Assembly (NCBI RefSeq): GCF_007995215.1
Contig: NZ_VCDK01000005.1
Location: forward strand, 496,001-560,000
Source: Shimia ponticola
GTDB lineage: Bacteria; Pseudomonadota; Alphaproteobacteria; Rhodobacterales; Rhodobacteraceae
Direction: 5' to 3'
Length of the DNA: 64,000 bases
In this document: positions 29,776-39,425 of the stretch, in pieces
How positions within the stretch are numbered: position 1 is the first letter of the stretch
Layout: each line of letters starts with the position of its first letter
Program-made: the position numbers and the translations under genes
The notes under the pieces: model-generated
Databases searched by the model: none
Seen by the model: only the letters and a program-made list of their open reading frames with translations
Told to the model about the DNA's origin: nothing

Positions 29776-31122
29776 ATGGATCCTTTTGTGATTTTCGCAA
29801 TCGTTTGGTTGGTCCTACCAATCATTTTGTTGATCCTTTGGCTTCGTGCTCGTAGCGCAAACAACCGCGCAGAAAATCGAATATTGCAAGCGGAAGCGAA
29901 TGCAGAAGCGCTAAAGGAAAAATATGCGCCCATCACGTCCGTTGAGGATGAAATCTTAAGGCTCAGGGACAAGACAACACGGTTGCAGAAGCAAATCGAA
30001 GAGACGCGTAGCTCTTATTCCGACAAGCGCAATATTTTGCGAAAGCTTGAGCAACAAGTCGCAGTTTATGACGAAAAGCTCTCTTTCGCGGAGCTGGGTG
30101 TCTATGAGCCACATTTCGATTTCAACGACGCGGACGAATACAAGCAAGAGATTAAACGCATCCGCGACCGTCAGAAAGAAATGGTTTCGGCCAAGACTTC
30201 GACCCTATGTCCAACTGACTGGCAATTGGACGGAAGCCGCGCCAAAGGTCAGACGATGATTAACCGCCAGACCCGTCTGACTATGCGCGCCTTTAACAAC
30301 GAATGCGAAGCGGCAATTGCAAACACGCGCTGGAACAACGTCAACGCGATGGAGAAGCGTGTCCTTAATGCGGCCAAGCAAATCGACAAAGCCAATGAGT
30401 CCATGAAGCTGCGTATCAGTGAGCAGTATGTCAGCCTCAAGCTGGACGAGTTGCACGCGACTCATGAGTACCGCGAACGCCTAAAGATCGAGAAAGAAGA
30501 GCGCGCGGAGTTGGCCCGCGCGGAACGAGAGGAGAAAAAGCTACTAGCCGAAGCTGAAGCGGCAGAACGTGAAGAGGAAAGGTATCAGAAGCTTTTGGAC
30601 AAGGCGCGGTCAGAGGCGGGCATAGATGAAAGCCGAATTACGGAGCTGGAAGCCGCTTTGGCCGAAGCACACGCCACAAGCGAACGCGCCCGTGCAATGG
30701 CTGAGATGACAAAATCCGGCTATGTCTACATTATTTCGAACATCGGTTCCTTTGGCGAGGATGTCGTCAAGATCGGCCTGACACGGCGGCTGGAACCAGA
30801 CGACCGAGTAAAAGAGCTTGGTGACGCAAGTGTCCCGTTTGGTTTCGACACCCACGCCATGATCTACTCGGATGAAGCCCCTGCCCTCGAAAGCGCTCTC
30901 CACAAAGAGTTTTCGGATCGTCGCGTGAACGCTTCCAACTTACGAAAAGAATTCTTCCGGGTCGGCTTGGAAGAGGTCGAGGACGCGGTGAAGCGTCTTG
31001 CCCCGACGGCCAGTTTTTTCTCAGATCGTGAGGCGCAAGAGTGGCATGAAACCCTTTCGCGCCGCAAAGAGGCCTTGAAGGAGATGGCACGACCATCAGA
31101 CGAATTGCCGGAAGCGATATGA
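29776..31122 (+). CDS. DUF4041 / T5orf172 GIY-YIG-like nuclease-domain protein
   Basis: The 448-residue protein starts with a transmembrane helix (about residues 4-22, FAIVWLVLPIILLILWL). A long coiled-coil with a DUF4041-like middle segment follows, then a basic/acidic helix-rich stretch (about 225-300). The C-terminal GIY-YIG-type T5orf172 domain is about 315-400 (GYVYIISNIG, VVKIGLTRR, ALHKEFSDRRVN). Such proteins are common on phages and in defence-rich regions, but their function is unknown. Codon use is visibly more AT-rich than in the flanking genes, suggesting recent acquisition. It sits alone after the gltB terminator. No integrase, repeats or partner genes were found. Confidence 0.8.
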   Translation: MDPFVIFAIVWLVLPIILLILWLRARSANNRAENRILQAEANAEALKEKYAPITSVEDEILRLRDKTTRLQKQIEETRSSYSDKRNILRKLEQQVAVYDEKLSFAELGVYEPHFDFNDADEYKQEIKRIRDRQKEMVSAKTSTLCPTDWQLDGSRAKGQTMINRQTRLTMRAFNNECEAAIANTRWNNVNAMEKRVLNAAKQIDKANESMKLRISEQYVSLKLDELHATHEYRERLKIEKEERAELARAEREEKKLLAEAEAAEREEERYQKLLDKARSEAGIDESRITELEAALAEAHATSERARAMAEMTKSGYVYIISNIGSFGEDVVKIGLTRRLEPDDRVKELGDASVPFGFDTHAMIYSDEAPALESALHKEFSDRRVNASNLRKEFFRVGLEEVEDAVKRLAPTASFFSDREAQEWHETLSRRKEALKEMARPSDELPEAI

Positions 31123-31359
31123 CCGTGAAAGCTGGCGTTGGAGCAAATGTAGCGAAAGCTCAATTCGTCCGCCATTTCACCCCGATCTCCTCACCCGCGC
31201 AACGGGCACCGTTGCGCCGCGCCGAACCGCCCCCACGGGGCGGCGCGATTGCGCCACCCCTCGGTTCGGCGCTATCTGCATCTATGTCCGGCTATTTGCT
31301 TTAGCCGGTTACACAGACGTTGGTCGAAACCTTCAAAAAGATGAGTGTGATGACCCCAC

Positions 31360-32502
31360 CTAAACCGCCCCGCCATGCGCCTTCCGATAGTCCTTCGGGG
31401 TCATGCCGGTTTCGCGTTTGAAGGCTTTGTAGAACGCAGAGCGGGAGTTGAAGCCGACATCCATTGCGACGTCGAGGACGGATGCGGTGCCTGCGGTGAT
31501 GCGGGGTTTTGAGGCTTCGATCCGCCAGCGCGATACGTAGTCAAAGAAGGTTGCGCCGATCTCTTGGTTCAGGGTCTGCGAAACGTGGTTTGGCAGCGCG
31601 CCGACCTGCTGAGACAGTTTTTGCAGGGATAGGGCCGGGTCCAGATAGAGCGCGTCTTTTTGCATGGCGGTCTGAAGTCGGTCGGCCAGCTTGGCAGCGT
31701 GATCCTGTGTCAGGGCGGAGCGGGCGTATTTGGTCTCTGGCGTGCTTTCCTTGTCCTCGACCTCTGGCGGTGTGTCCGGCGGGTTGATCGGGGCAAAGCT
31801 ATTCAGGACCATCAAGCCAACCGCGATCAACAGAAGAAAGACCTCTTCGATCAGCCAAGGTCCGCGCGCCAGATTATCACCTGCGATTGACGCGGCCCCA
31901 GCGGCCCAGATCATGACCAGAACGGCAATGATCCCATCAATCCAGCGTTGGTCGCGGTCATCGGCATCTGAGAACAGGTCTCTGATCCGTTTGCGATAGG
32001 CCGCCAGCCTGTGCAGGATTGCGACCAGATAGGCAAAGGATGCGATCAGCCACAGCATGATCAATCCAAAGGTCAAAAGCGCAAGCGTGGCAGGCCACAC
32101 ACCCGGTGGCAGGTCACCGGCGATGAACATGGTCTCTTTTGCCTCGGTCGAGAGCGTCCAGTACCCGATGCACACAAGCGTCGCTGCCAGCGGCAAGGCG
32201 CGGTCGCGCCATGGGATATGTGACGGGGCCTGCCCTGTCTTGGCCGCCACGAAGTGGTAAAGCGCCGGGGGCAGCGCCAGCAGCAGCACAAGCAAGACCG
32301 GCATGGTGTGGATCAGCGCCCCAGCCGCGAAGGTTTTCACAATCGGAAGCGCGATCATCCCGATGAAGGACACGTAGACCACAGCAAGGGCGAGCCGTTC
32401 TCGGGGCCTGTCTTTGCGCAGCGCAACGCCCAGAAGCCCGGAGAGGGCGAGGCCGAGGCAGAGGCCCGCGAGGGTGAGAAGGGCGGCGTTGCTCATGCCC
32501 AT
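31360..32502 (-). CDS. Membrane-anchored AraC-family transcriptional regulator
   Basis: The 380-residue protein has about seven N-terminal transmembrane helices (residues 5-240) and a C-terminal AraC/XylS DNA-binding domain (about 270-375) with the conserved ending SRSAFYKAFKRETGMTPKDY. Such proteins are thought to sense a signal at the membrane and regulate nearby genes. It is divergent from the membrane protein gene at 32641, a plausible target. The first of two closely spaced ATGs (32502, 32496) is given; neither has a clear ribosome site. Confidence 0.88.
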   Translation of the reverse strand: MGMSNAALLTLAGLCLGLALSGLLGVALRKDRPRERLALAVVYVSFIGMIALPIVKTFAAGALIHTMPVLLVLLLALPPALYHFVAAKTGQAPSHIPWRDRALPLAATLVCIGYWTLSTEAKETMFIAGDLPPGVWPATLALLTFGLIMLWLIASFAYLVAILHRLAAYRKRIRDLFSDADDRDQRWIDGIIAVLVMIWAAGAASIAGDNLARGPWLIEEVFLLLIAVGLMVLNSFAPINPPDTPPEVEDKESTPETKYARSALTQDHAAKLADRLQTAMQKDALYLDPALSLQKLSQQVGALPNHVSQTLNQEIGATFFDYVSRWRIEASKPRITAGTASVLDVAMDVGFNSRSAFYKAFKRETGMTPKDYRKAHGGAV

Positions 32503-32640
32503 TGATACGCGGGAACGGTAGTTTGCATCAACGCAGGTTAGGCGGTCGGAAGAATGTCCTCGCCGTCATGCGTGGACGACAGGACATCTGTGTGCCGCGC
32601 ATATCCCGTCCAAATTCATTCATCAAAGACGGAAACTGTC

Positions 32641-33330
32641 ATGCCTATCCTAGATACACTTACTCTTGTCGCCCATGTCGTTCTGGGCACCTTGGCTGTT
32701 CTTGTGGGGGCCATTGCGCTTGGCTCTCGCAAGGGGCGCAGGGTTCATGTCACCGCCGGTCGCGTGTTTGTCATCAGCATGGGGGCGGCATCGGTCCTGG
32801 GTGCCGTGCTCGGTGCGCTGAACTACCAAACGCTATGGATCACGGTGCATGCGGGCATTCTTGGCGCGACGCTTGTGGCCAGCGGTGTCCTCGCTGTGCG
32901 GATCTGCGTGCCGGGGATCAAGAGCTGGGTCATCGTGCTGGCCGTGGTGAACGCCCTAAATGCTGCGGCGCTTTTCGGGACCGGGTGGTATGCCAAGACG
33001 CTGCCGGATGCGCGGCTCTATGGCTTTGTGGCTGAGGATTACTTCTTTCTATTCGGCTTGGCGGCGATTGCCGGTGTCGGTGATTTGTACCTGTGCTTTG
33101 CCCGGCAGGTGTCCGACCGGCACCGGGTGGCCCAGCATCTGCTGCGGATGTGTATCGGGTTCTTTATCGCGGCAGGCTCTGCCTTTACCGGACCGGGCGC
33201 GTCGGCCTTTCCCGAGGCTGTGCAGGCCTCTGGCCTTCTGTCCCTGCCGGAAGCAATCATTGCGCTTCTGATGCTGTTCTGGTTGTGGAGGACCCTGCGC
33301 CGCCCGCGCCGTTTGGTGGCCCACCAGTAG
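32641..33330 (+). CDS. Integral membrane protein, DUF2306-like
   Basis: This 229-residue protein has about seven hydrophobic helices and short loops. The pattern HVVLGTLAVLVGAIAL, then GRRVHVTAGRVFV, resembles the DUF2306 family, in which His residues in the first helices are conserved; this is recognition by pattern only. The ATG at 32641 is preceded by GACGGA. It is divergent from the AraC-type regulator, which may control it. Function unknown. Confidence 0.7.
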   Translation: MPILDTLTLVAHVVLGTLAVLVGAIALGSRKGRRVHVTAGRVFVISMGAASVLGAVLGALNYQTLWITVHAGILGATLVASGVLAVRICVPGIKSWVIVLAVVNALNAAALFGTGWYAKTLPDARLYGFVAEDYFFLFGLAAIAGVGDLYLCFARQVSDRHRVAQHLLRMCIGFFIAAGSAFTGPGASAFPEAVQASGLLSLPEAIIALLMLFWLWRTLRRPRRLVAHQ

Positions 33331-33476
33331 GGCCTGTGTGCTGCCCCATTGGGGCCAGCACACCGCTTCACCCTTGATTTGAAGACCTGTTTCGTGCTCC
33401 GCTTCCGCCCGTGTAAATGAAAACGGTGCCGCCATCCGGTGAGACGCTGAGACATACACGGTTGGGCAGGTATATT

Positions 33477-34130
33477 ATGCGATTTTTGTTGGTCATTTGG
33501 CTGATCTGTTGTGGCGTAGCTGCTGCGGCTCAGGACGTGCTGATCATTGGTGACAGCATGTTGAGTATTCACCAGAAGAAAGACGGTGGAATAGAAGAAA
33601 TCATCACCCGAGAGACAGGTCTGTCGGTTGAGATACTCGCCTCGGCAGGCGCACCGGTGGTGCCTGCGAAAGGGGCAAAGCGGCTCTTGTCAGGCAAGCC
33701 GGTCATTCAACAGCTTGGAGAACGTGACGCGCCGATTGTCGTGGTGAACGGCGGGGCGAATGATCTGGCGTTGCAATGTCGTTGCGGGGAATGCGGGCCA
33801 ACGCTTGAGGGGATCTTGTCCTCGGACAGCGGCGGGGCGCTGGGCACCTTGATGCGCGACCTGCGGGACCGGGGCAGCAAGGTGTTTCTGGTTGGCTATT
33901 ACGCGTGGGCCCCGGGTGGGCGCGCGTATGAAGGGTGCCGTACCTATCTTGAGGAACTGGACAGGCGCATGGTGGAGACCGCCAATCGGCTAGAGGGTGT
34001 GACCTATGTCAGCACCAGAGAGGCGATTGATCCCGAGAACCCCGAACACTTTAAGGCCGATGGGATTCACCCCTCGCTGGTCGGGGCAGGGCGGATCGGT
34101 CAGGTGCTGGCGGCGGCGATGGTGCGCTAG
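33477..34130 (+). CDS. Secreted SGNH/GDSL-type hydrolase
   Basis: The 217-residue protein begins with a signal peptide (MRFLLVIWLICCGVAAAA, cleavage before QD). SGNH blocks are present: the nucleophile in IIGDSMLS, the Gly and Asn in NGGANDLAL, and the C-terminal Asp/His pair in ADGIHPS. A cysteine cluster in CRCGECG is unusual. Substrates of such periplasmic esterases include acyl groups on sugars, peptidoglycan or lipids; the substrate here cannot be told. An upstream in-frame ATG at 33417 would bury the signal peptide, so 33477 was used. Confidence 0.85.
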   Translation: MRFLLVIWLICCGVAAAAQDVLIIGDSMLSIHQKKDGGIEEIITRETGLSVEILASAGAPVVPAKGAKRLLSGKPVIQQLGERDAPIVVVNGGANDLALQCRCGECGPTLEGILSSDSGGALGTLMRDLRDRGSKVFLVGYYAWAPGGRAYEGCRTYLEELDRRMVETANRLEGVTYVSTREAIDPENPEHFKADGIHPSLVGAGRIGQVLAAAMVR

Positions 34131-34134
34131 GCGC

Positions 34135-35511
34135 TCATCCGGTCCAGAGTTCGGTGCCGGGATGGAACTGGGACCATGCGAACCAGAAGGCCTCGTGACT
34201 GCCAAGGTCTGACCCATCGCGGTCTACCGCGCGGAGACCGCCCGCGGCGAGTTCGAGACGGACGTTTTCAAACGTGATGTCGGCGCCTTGTTGCAGGGCG
34301 GCGACGGCCTTGGACCGCTGGAACGCCACGGGTGTGCCAGAGGCGGTGATCACGCCAATAACGTCTTCATGCACCGACAGCCGGGGGTCGACGTCGCCAA
34401 CCGGAAAGATCGGACCATTGGCGTCACGGTTGTTGCGGAAGTCGAAGTCGCGGCCAAGCGCGTAGCGTTCAAGCAGGACGCTGGTGTCGGGATGCTGCGC
34501 CTTCCATGCGCCCCATGTGGTGGTGATGACCGTCGCCTGTTCCAGTTTTACGCCCTTTTCGGCCAAGGGACCGGTGACGGCGTGGCCAAGGAATGTGTCG
34601 AAGACCGAGTAGGTTTCGATATCGTACATGACCTTGTTGGACCGGATCAGAAGGCCAGAGGTGCGCAGGATGGGTCGGGCAACGCCCGGCGGCACATCGT
34701 CGGTGAAATAGGCCTGTGCCGCGCCGCAAAGTGTGCAATAGGGGATGCCAAGGTCGCGCCCGCCGAGCGTATCATTGACCATCTCGCGCACCTCCATGAT
34801 CTGGCGCGGATAGGCGCGGGCCTCACCATTGATTTCGATGCCAAAGACCACGGCGTCGTCGGAGAGCCATGTGGCGTCGTCGGCCGATTCAACCTCGGGA
34901 TTGTCGGCGGCGGGGATGCAATTGCAGATCTCGTCTGTCTGGTCGTAGGGGCGGTCATCAATGCGGACCCCACCCCAAGACACCATGCGCCAGTCGATGT
35001 CACCGGGGACAAAGATCCGATCCCAACCGGGGACAAACTGGGTGAAGATCGCACGTTTAGTGTCGAGGTAACCGGGATAGGACGGGATATCCCAAGCGAT
35101 CAGGTGGTCCGTGATCGCGCCCCAGCGCTGATGGGTGTTGAGTTCTATGCCAAGCAAGGTGGTCGCCGCGTCAGACAGCGCCGTGTCGAAGGACTGCCGC
35201 CATGTGAAGCGCATCATGTCGCTGATGATCCATGCCAGACGCGGATCACCTGAGGCGGCGATGACCTCAAGCGCCTCAGCTTGGACCGAGGTCCATTCAG
35301 AGCGTTCCAGACTGTCGACAAAAACGGTGCGGACCGCGTCTTGCAGACGCTGTGACAAGGGGCCTGTGGGGACCGCGGGCGGCGTGCCGTATTCAGCAAT
35401 CACATAGTCAGGCAGTTCTGTGTCCTGCGCGTTTACCGTGGGTGCCAAGACAAGGAGGGTGAACGTTGCCAAGGCCACGGCGCGCAGAGTGGAGAGAGGA
35501 GTGTGTCGCAT
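34135..35511 (-). CDS. DUF3179 domain-containing secreted protein
   Basis: The 458-residue protein has a signal peptide (about residues 1-28, ending VNAQD) and a DUF3179 domain covering most of the C-terminal two thirds. Conserved pieces are FGIEINGEARAYPRQIM, the CxxC in YCTLCGAAQAYF, and TSGLLIRSNKVMYD. The family is widespread in marine bacteria and of unknown function; the CxxC suggests metal or redox chemistry. It is convergent with the SGNH gene, with only 4 bp between the stops. Confidence 0.88.
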   Translation of the reverse strand: MRHTPLSTLRAVALATFTLLVLAPTVNAQDTELPDYVIAEYGTPPAVPTGPLSQRLQDAVRTVFVDSLERSEWTSVQAEALEVIAASGDPRLAWIISDMMRFTWRQSFDTALSDAATTLLGIELNTHQRWGAITDHLIAWDIPSYPGYLDTKRAIFTQFVPGWDRIFVPGDIDWRMVSWGGVRIDDRPYDQTDEICNCIPAADNPEVESADDATWLSDDAVVFGIEINGEARAYPRQIMEVREMVNDTLGGRDLGIPYCTLCGAAQAYFTDDVPPGVARPILRTSGLLIRSNKVMYDIETYSVFDTFLGHAVTGPLAEKGVKLEQATVITTTWGAWKAQHPDTSVLLERYALGRDFDFRNNRDANGPIFPVGDVDPRLSVHEDVIGVITASGTPVAFQRSKAVAALQQGADITFENVRLELAAGGLRAVDRDGSDLGSHEAFWFAWSQFHPGTELWTG

Positions 35512-35659
35512 GGCAGGCCCTTTCGCCCGGATCGGAGTGTGTGCGTATCGTTGCCCAGGACGGCCCGCCGCGCCAATGACTTTCGTTCAGCAAGCGGTGA
35601 TCAGCGGCGCGCTATTGTTTCAGTCTTGTGGTCTTGGGCATTGATCCGGGCGGGCAGGC

Positions 35660-36400
35660 ATGGTCCCTAGCGGCATGGCGCGTAAGAAGACCTCGAGCAA
35701 GACTGCTAAGGCCCCCAAACCCAAGAAGCCGTTTCTCAAACGGTTGCGGCGGCGGGTGGTGCGCGGAACCGTGCTGTTCGTGGTGCTCGCGCTGGGGATT
35801 ATCGCCTTAGGCGCTGTGCTGAACCCGCCAACCACGCCTTATATCGTCTCAGAGGCGCGACGATTGGGAGAGATCGACCGTGAATGGGTCCCGTTCGAGG
35901 ATATCGCGCCTATCATGGGGCGGGCGGCTGTCGCGGCGGAGGATGCCAATTTCTGTTTGCATTGGGGATTGGACACCACCGCCATTCGCGACGCATTGGA
36001 CTCGGGCGCGTTGCGGGGCGGATCGACGATCAGCCAACAGGTCGTGAAAAACGTGTACCTTTGGCATGGTCGGTCGTGGTTCAGAAAAGCGCTAGAGGCT
36101 TTGATCACGCCCTATGTCGAAGCGACCTGGTCCAAGCGGCGGATCCTTGAAGTTTATCTCAACGTGGCCGAGTTCGATGAGGGTGTGTTCGGGGTCGAGG
36201 CGGCGGCGCGCCACTACTTTGGCGTTGGGCCCGATGCGCTGACGCGGGTGCAGGCGGCGCGTCTGGCTGCGATCCTGCCAAACCCGAAAGGGCGCAGTGC
36301 TTCGCGACCCAGCGACAGTGTTCGGCGGCGGGCCGCTCAAATCCTGCAAGGGGCCGATACGATCGACGCTGACGGGCGTGCGGACTGTTTCCAGAGTTGA
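35660..36400 (+). CDS. mtgA: Monofunctional biosynthetic peptidoglycan transglycosylase
   Basis: This 246-residue GT51 enzyme polymerises lipid II into glycan strands. A basic cytoplasmic N-terminus precedes one transmembrane helix (about 37-57). The catalytic glutamate lies in AAEDANFCLHWGLD, and GGSTISQQVVKN and YLNVAEF match the later GT51 motifs. Length fits the family. Two in-frame ATGs (35660 and 35675) are possible; the first is given. Confidence 0.94.
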   Translation: MVPSGMARKKTSSKTAKAPKPKKPFLKRLRRRVVRGTVLFVVLALGIIALGAVLNPPTTPYIVSEARRLGEIDREWVPFEDIAPIMGRAAVAAEDANFCLHWGLDTTAIRDALDSGALRGGSTISQQVVKNVYLWHGRSWFRKALEALITPYVEATWSKRRILEVYLNVAEFDEGVFGVEAAARHYFGVGPDALTRVQAARLAAILPNPKGRSASRPSDSVRRRAAQILQGADTIDADGRADCFQS

Positions 36401-36464
36401 TCCCGCGCCCGTGCTGCGTCATGGATGGAAAAACCCCAATAAAAACCCGAGCACGCCCCAACCG

Positions 36465-37130
36465 ATGAATACGCTGTATCATTCCCCCTTATCCCCGTTC
36501 TGCCGCAAGGTCCGTCTGAGCCTTGCCGAAAAGAAGATCGAGGTGGAACTGGTCGAAGAGCGCTATTGGGAACAGCGGCCCGAGTTCATGCGGCGCAATC
36601 CGGCGGGCAAGGTGCCTGTGCTGAAGCTGGACGGCAAGACGATGACCGAAAGCGCGGCCATCTGCGAATATCTCGAAGAGGCCTATCCAGAGCCCGCCTT
36701 GATGCCACGGGCCAAAGATGCCCGCTTCGAGGTGCGGCGACTGGTGGCTTGGTTTGACGACAAGTTTCATCAAGAGGTGACGTCAAAGCTGCTTTATGAA
36801 CGGGTGAACAAGAAGGTGATGGGGATGGGCTATCCCGACAGCACCAACGTCAAGGCAGGCGCCAAGGCGGTGAAGTACCATCTGGATTACATGCAGTGGC
36901 TCTTGGATCACCGGCGGTGGCTGGCGGGGGACGTAATGACGCTTGCCGATTTCGCGGCGGCTGCGCATCTATCGTCGCTCGACTACATCAGTGACGTCGA
37001 TTGGAACCGGTCCGAGACGGTCAAAGACTGGTACGCCAAAATCAAATCGCGGCCCGCATTTCGGTCCATTCTGGCGGATGTCGTACCGGGTTTCCCACAG
37101 CCGCAGCACTATGCTGATCTCGATTTTTGA
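36465..37130 (+). CDS. Glutathione S-transferase family protein
   Basis: The 221-residue protein has an N-terminal thioredoxin-like domain with SPLSPFCRKVRL, a cis-proline in KVPVL, and TESAAICEYLEE for glutathione binding. An all-helical C-terminal domain with MTLADFAAAAHLS follows. A Ser/Cys near residue 7-12 could activate glutathione. The ATG at 36465 starts the first beta strand; a longer frame from 36297 lies in the mtgA coding region. Substrate unknown. Confidence 0.92.
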   Translation: MNTLYHSPLSPFCRKVRLSLAEKKIEVELVEERYWEQRPEFMRRNPAGKVPVLKLDGKTMTESAAICEYLEEAYPEPALMPRAKDARFEVRRLVAWFDDKFHQEVTSKLLYERVNKKVMGMGYPDSTNVKAGAKAVKYHLDYMQWLLDHRRWLAGDVMTLADFAAAAHLSSLDYISDVDWNRSETVKDWYAKIKSRPAFRSILADVVPGFPQPQHYADLDF

Positions 37131-37262
37131 TTGTGGCGCAGCTGAGCGTATCGCCGTGCCGGGCCGCGACCCGGCCCTCTCGGCAGAATTTGCTACAATT
37201 TCGCCTGCCGGGCAGTGGATGCGCGGGCAGCTAGAGCTGCTGTTCCGCGCGAGGCGCTAAGC

Positions 37263-38351
37263 GTGACGATTGCCAAATCAGACGTCATCAGCCGCGCTAT
37301 TAACGAAGGCTTCTCCCTCGCCCGGATCACGCGACCCGACGCCGTGCCGGACGTTCCAGACCGCCTGCAAGCCTTCCTTGACGCTGGCTATCACGGTCAA
37401 ATGGGCTGGCTGGCCGAACGCACCCACTGGCGATCCAACCCTGCCGCGCTCTGGCCCGAGGCACGCAGCATCCTGATGCTGGCCGAGGTCTACACACCCG
37501 ACGGTGATCCGCTGCACAACCTCGCGCATCCGGACACTGGCAACATCAGCGTCTATGCGCGGCACAAGGACTACCACGACCTCGTGAAGAAACGCCTGAA
37601 GCGTGTCGCGCGCTGGATGGTCGAACAGACGGGCTGCGAGGTGAAGGTCTTTGTCGATACGGCTCCGGTACCGGAAAAGGCGCTGGGTCAGGCGGCAGGG
37701 CTGGGCTGGCAGGGAAAACACACCAACCTTGTCAGTCGTGACTTGGGCAACTGGTTCTTCATTGGATCGATCTTCACCACGTTGGATTTCGATCCTGATC
37801 CGCCTGAAGTCGACCATTGCGGGTCCTGTCGGGCATGTCTCGACATCTGTCCAACTGACGCCTTTCCAGCGCCCTATCAACTGGATGCGCGACGCTGCAT
37901 TTCCTACCTGACGATCGAGCACAAAGGTCCGATCGACGAAAATCTGCGGCGCGGTCTGGGGAACCGGATCTATGGCTGCGACGATTGTCTGGCGGCGTGT
38001 CCGTGGAATAAATTTGCCAAGGACGCGCGTGATATCCGCTACGCGGCGCGCGAGGACTTGAAGGCTCCGAAACTGGCTGAACTGGTGCAGTTGGATGATG
38101 CGGGCTTTCGCGCGCGGTTTTCCGGGTCACCCATCAAACGGATCGGCCGCGACCGTTTCGTGCGCAACGTGCTTTATGCCATCGGCAATTCCGGTGACCC
38201 TGCATTTCAGCCCTTGATTGAGCCCTTGATGCGTGACGCAGACCCCACAGTTGTGGACGCAGCATGTTGGGCAAGGGGAGAAATTGATAACACTCGACCT
38301 AAAATCACGGGTATCGACGCCGTAAGGTCGATATCGGATCGGCGTGACTAA
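37263..38351 (+). CDS. queG: Epoxyqueuosine reductase QueG
   Basis: The 362-residue enzyme reduces epoxyqueuosine to queuosine in tRNA, using cobalamin and two 4Fe-4S clusters. The cluster motifs are [16 protein letters not shown] and [14 protein letters not shown], and [17 protein letters not shown] is the family core. GTG at 37263 fits the usual N-terminus ([12 protein letters not shown]) and follows GAGG; an ATG at 37215 in frame is an alternative. It follows the GST gene on the same strand. Confidence 0.95.
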   Translation: MTIAKSDVISRAINEGFSLARITRPDAVPDVPDRLQAFLDAGYHGQMGWLAERTHWRSNPAALWPEARSILMLAEVYTPDGDPLHNLAHPDTGNISVYARHKDYHDLVKKRLKRVARWMVEQTGCEVKVFVDTAPVPEKALGQAAGLGWQGKHTNLVSRDLGNWFFIGSIFTTLDFDPDPPEVDHCGSCRACLDICPTDAFPAPYQLDARRCISYLTIEHKGPIDENLRRGLGNRIYGCDDCLAACPWNKFAKDARDIRYAAREDLKAPKLAELVQLDDAGFRARFSGSPIKRIGRDRFVRNVLYAIGNSGDPAFQPLIEPLMRDADPTVVDAACWARGEIDNTRPKITGIDAVRSISDRRD

Positions 38352-38398
38352 GCACCGCACAAAAACATCGCGGGCGAACTGAGCAGGTACAGGCGCAT

Positions 38399-39421
38399 AT
38401 GCCAGACTATTCCATATACGTCCTCGATGAGGCGGACATCACACTGTCATCCGGGCAGCTGGATGGTGTGACGCAGGGCGACGGTAGCCACCTTGTTGGG
38501 GTGACGCTGACGCTCAATACGCCTGCATTTACCGAAATTTTCATCCGCGACAACGATCCCAATTTTCAGGATAATGACGGTAGCCAGCGGTTGGACGGCG
38601 CGCAGGAGATTGACGGGACCACCTATTCCGACGGCACGCGGGTTGAGGCCGAGTATTCGTTCGTTGTGCGCGATACCGATGATCCGCTTTTGACGGAATA
38701 CACGCTGATTGCCTTTAACGTCCGCAATTCCAGCCCTGCCTACGGCACGGTGGAAGGTCTGGCCTTTATTGGACCGCAAGGGGGTTTCCCGCCGATTGGG
38801 GCGAACCTCGAGGTTATTTCGGCCCAAGAGGGGCCAAGCTTTAACGCCGGCGAATATGCCATGCCGATCTGCTTTGATCGGGGCACACGGATCGCGACGC
38901 CCGACGGGGTGCGCGCGGTTGAGGATCTGCGCGTCGGGGACATGGTGCAGACGATGGACCACGGTCCGCAACCGATCCGCTGGATCGGACGGCGCAAGGC
39001 GTGGGGCGTCGGCAGCTATGCCCCGGTCGAATTCGCCCCCGCAACACTGGGCAATGCATCGACACTGCGCGTGTCGCAGCAGCATCGCATTCTGATCCGT
39101 GATCCCAAGGCTGCATTGATGGCGGACTCCTCTGAGGTGCTGGTGGCAGCCAAGGCTTTGGTCGGGCAGCCGGGTGTCAGCGTGTGCGAGAATCGACGGG
39201 TCGAGTATTTTCACCTGTTGCTGGACCGGCATGAGATTGTTTGCGCCGATGGCATCTGGTCAGAAAGCCTACATCCCGGGCCAATGGGTCTGGCGTCTTT
39301 GCCTGAGGCGATGCGCGCCGATATTCTGAGCCTGATGCCTGAACTGGCAGACGGCAAAGCGAGGCCCACCGCCCGGCCCGTGCTCAGGAATTTTGAGGCG
39401 GTTGCAATGTTCGCCGCCTAG
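38399..39421 (+). CDS. Hint-domain protein
   Basis: The 340-residue protein has an acidic, beta-rich N-terminal half (residues 1-155) and a C-terminal Hint_2 (hedgehog/intein-like) domain starting at CFDRGTRIATPDG, continuing with VEDLRVGDMVQT and PIRWIGRR, and ending near LHPG. In related proteins this domain can self-cleave at the initial Cys, which would release the N-terminal half. Roseobacters carry many such proteins of unknown role, often with RTX partners. No signal peptide is seen. It lies between queG and the DUF4198 gene. Confidence 0.88.
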   Translation: MPDYSIYVLDEADITLSSGQLDGVTQGDGSHLVGVTLTLNTPAFTEIFIRDNDPNFQDNDGSQRLDGAQEIDGTTYSDGTRVEAEYSFVVRDTDDPLLTEYTLIAFNVRNSSPAYGTVEGLAFIGPQGGFPPIGANLEVISAQEGPSFNAGEYAMPICFDRGTRIATPDGVRAVEDLRVGDMVQTMDHGPQPIRWIGRRKAWGVGSYAPVEFAPATLGNASTLRVSQQHRILIRDPKAALMADSSEVLVAAKALVGQPGVSVCENRRVEYFHLLLDRHEIVCADGIWSESLHPGPMGLASLPEAMRADILSLMPELADGKARPTARPVLRNFEAVAMFAA

Positions 39422-39425
39422 GGGG

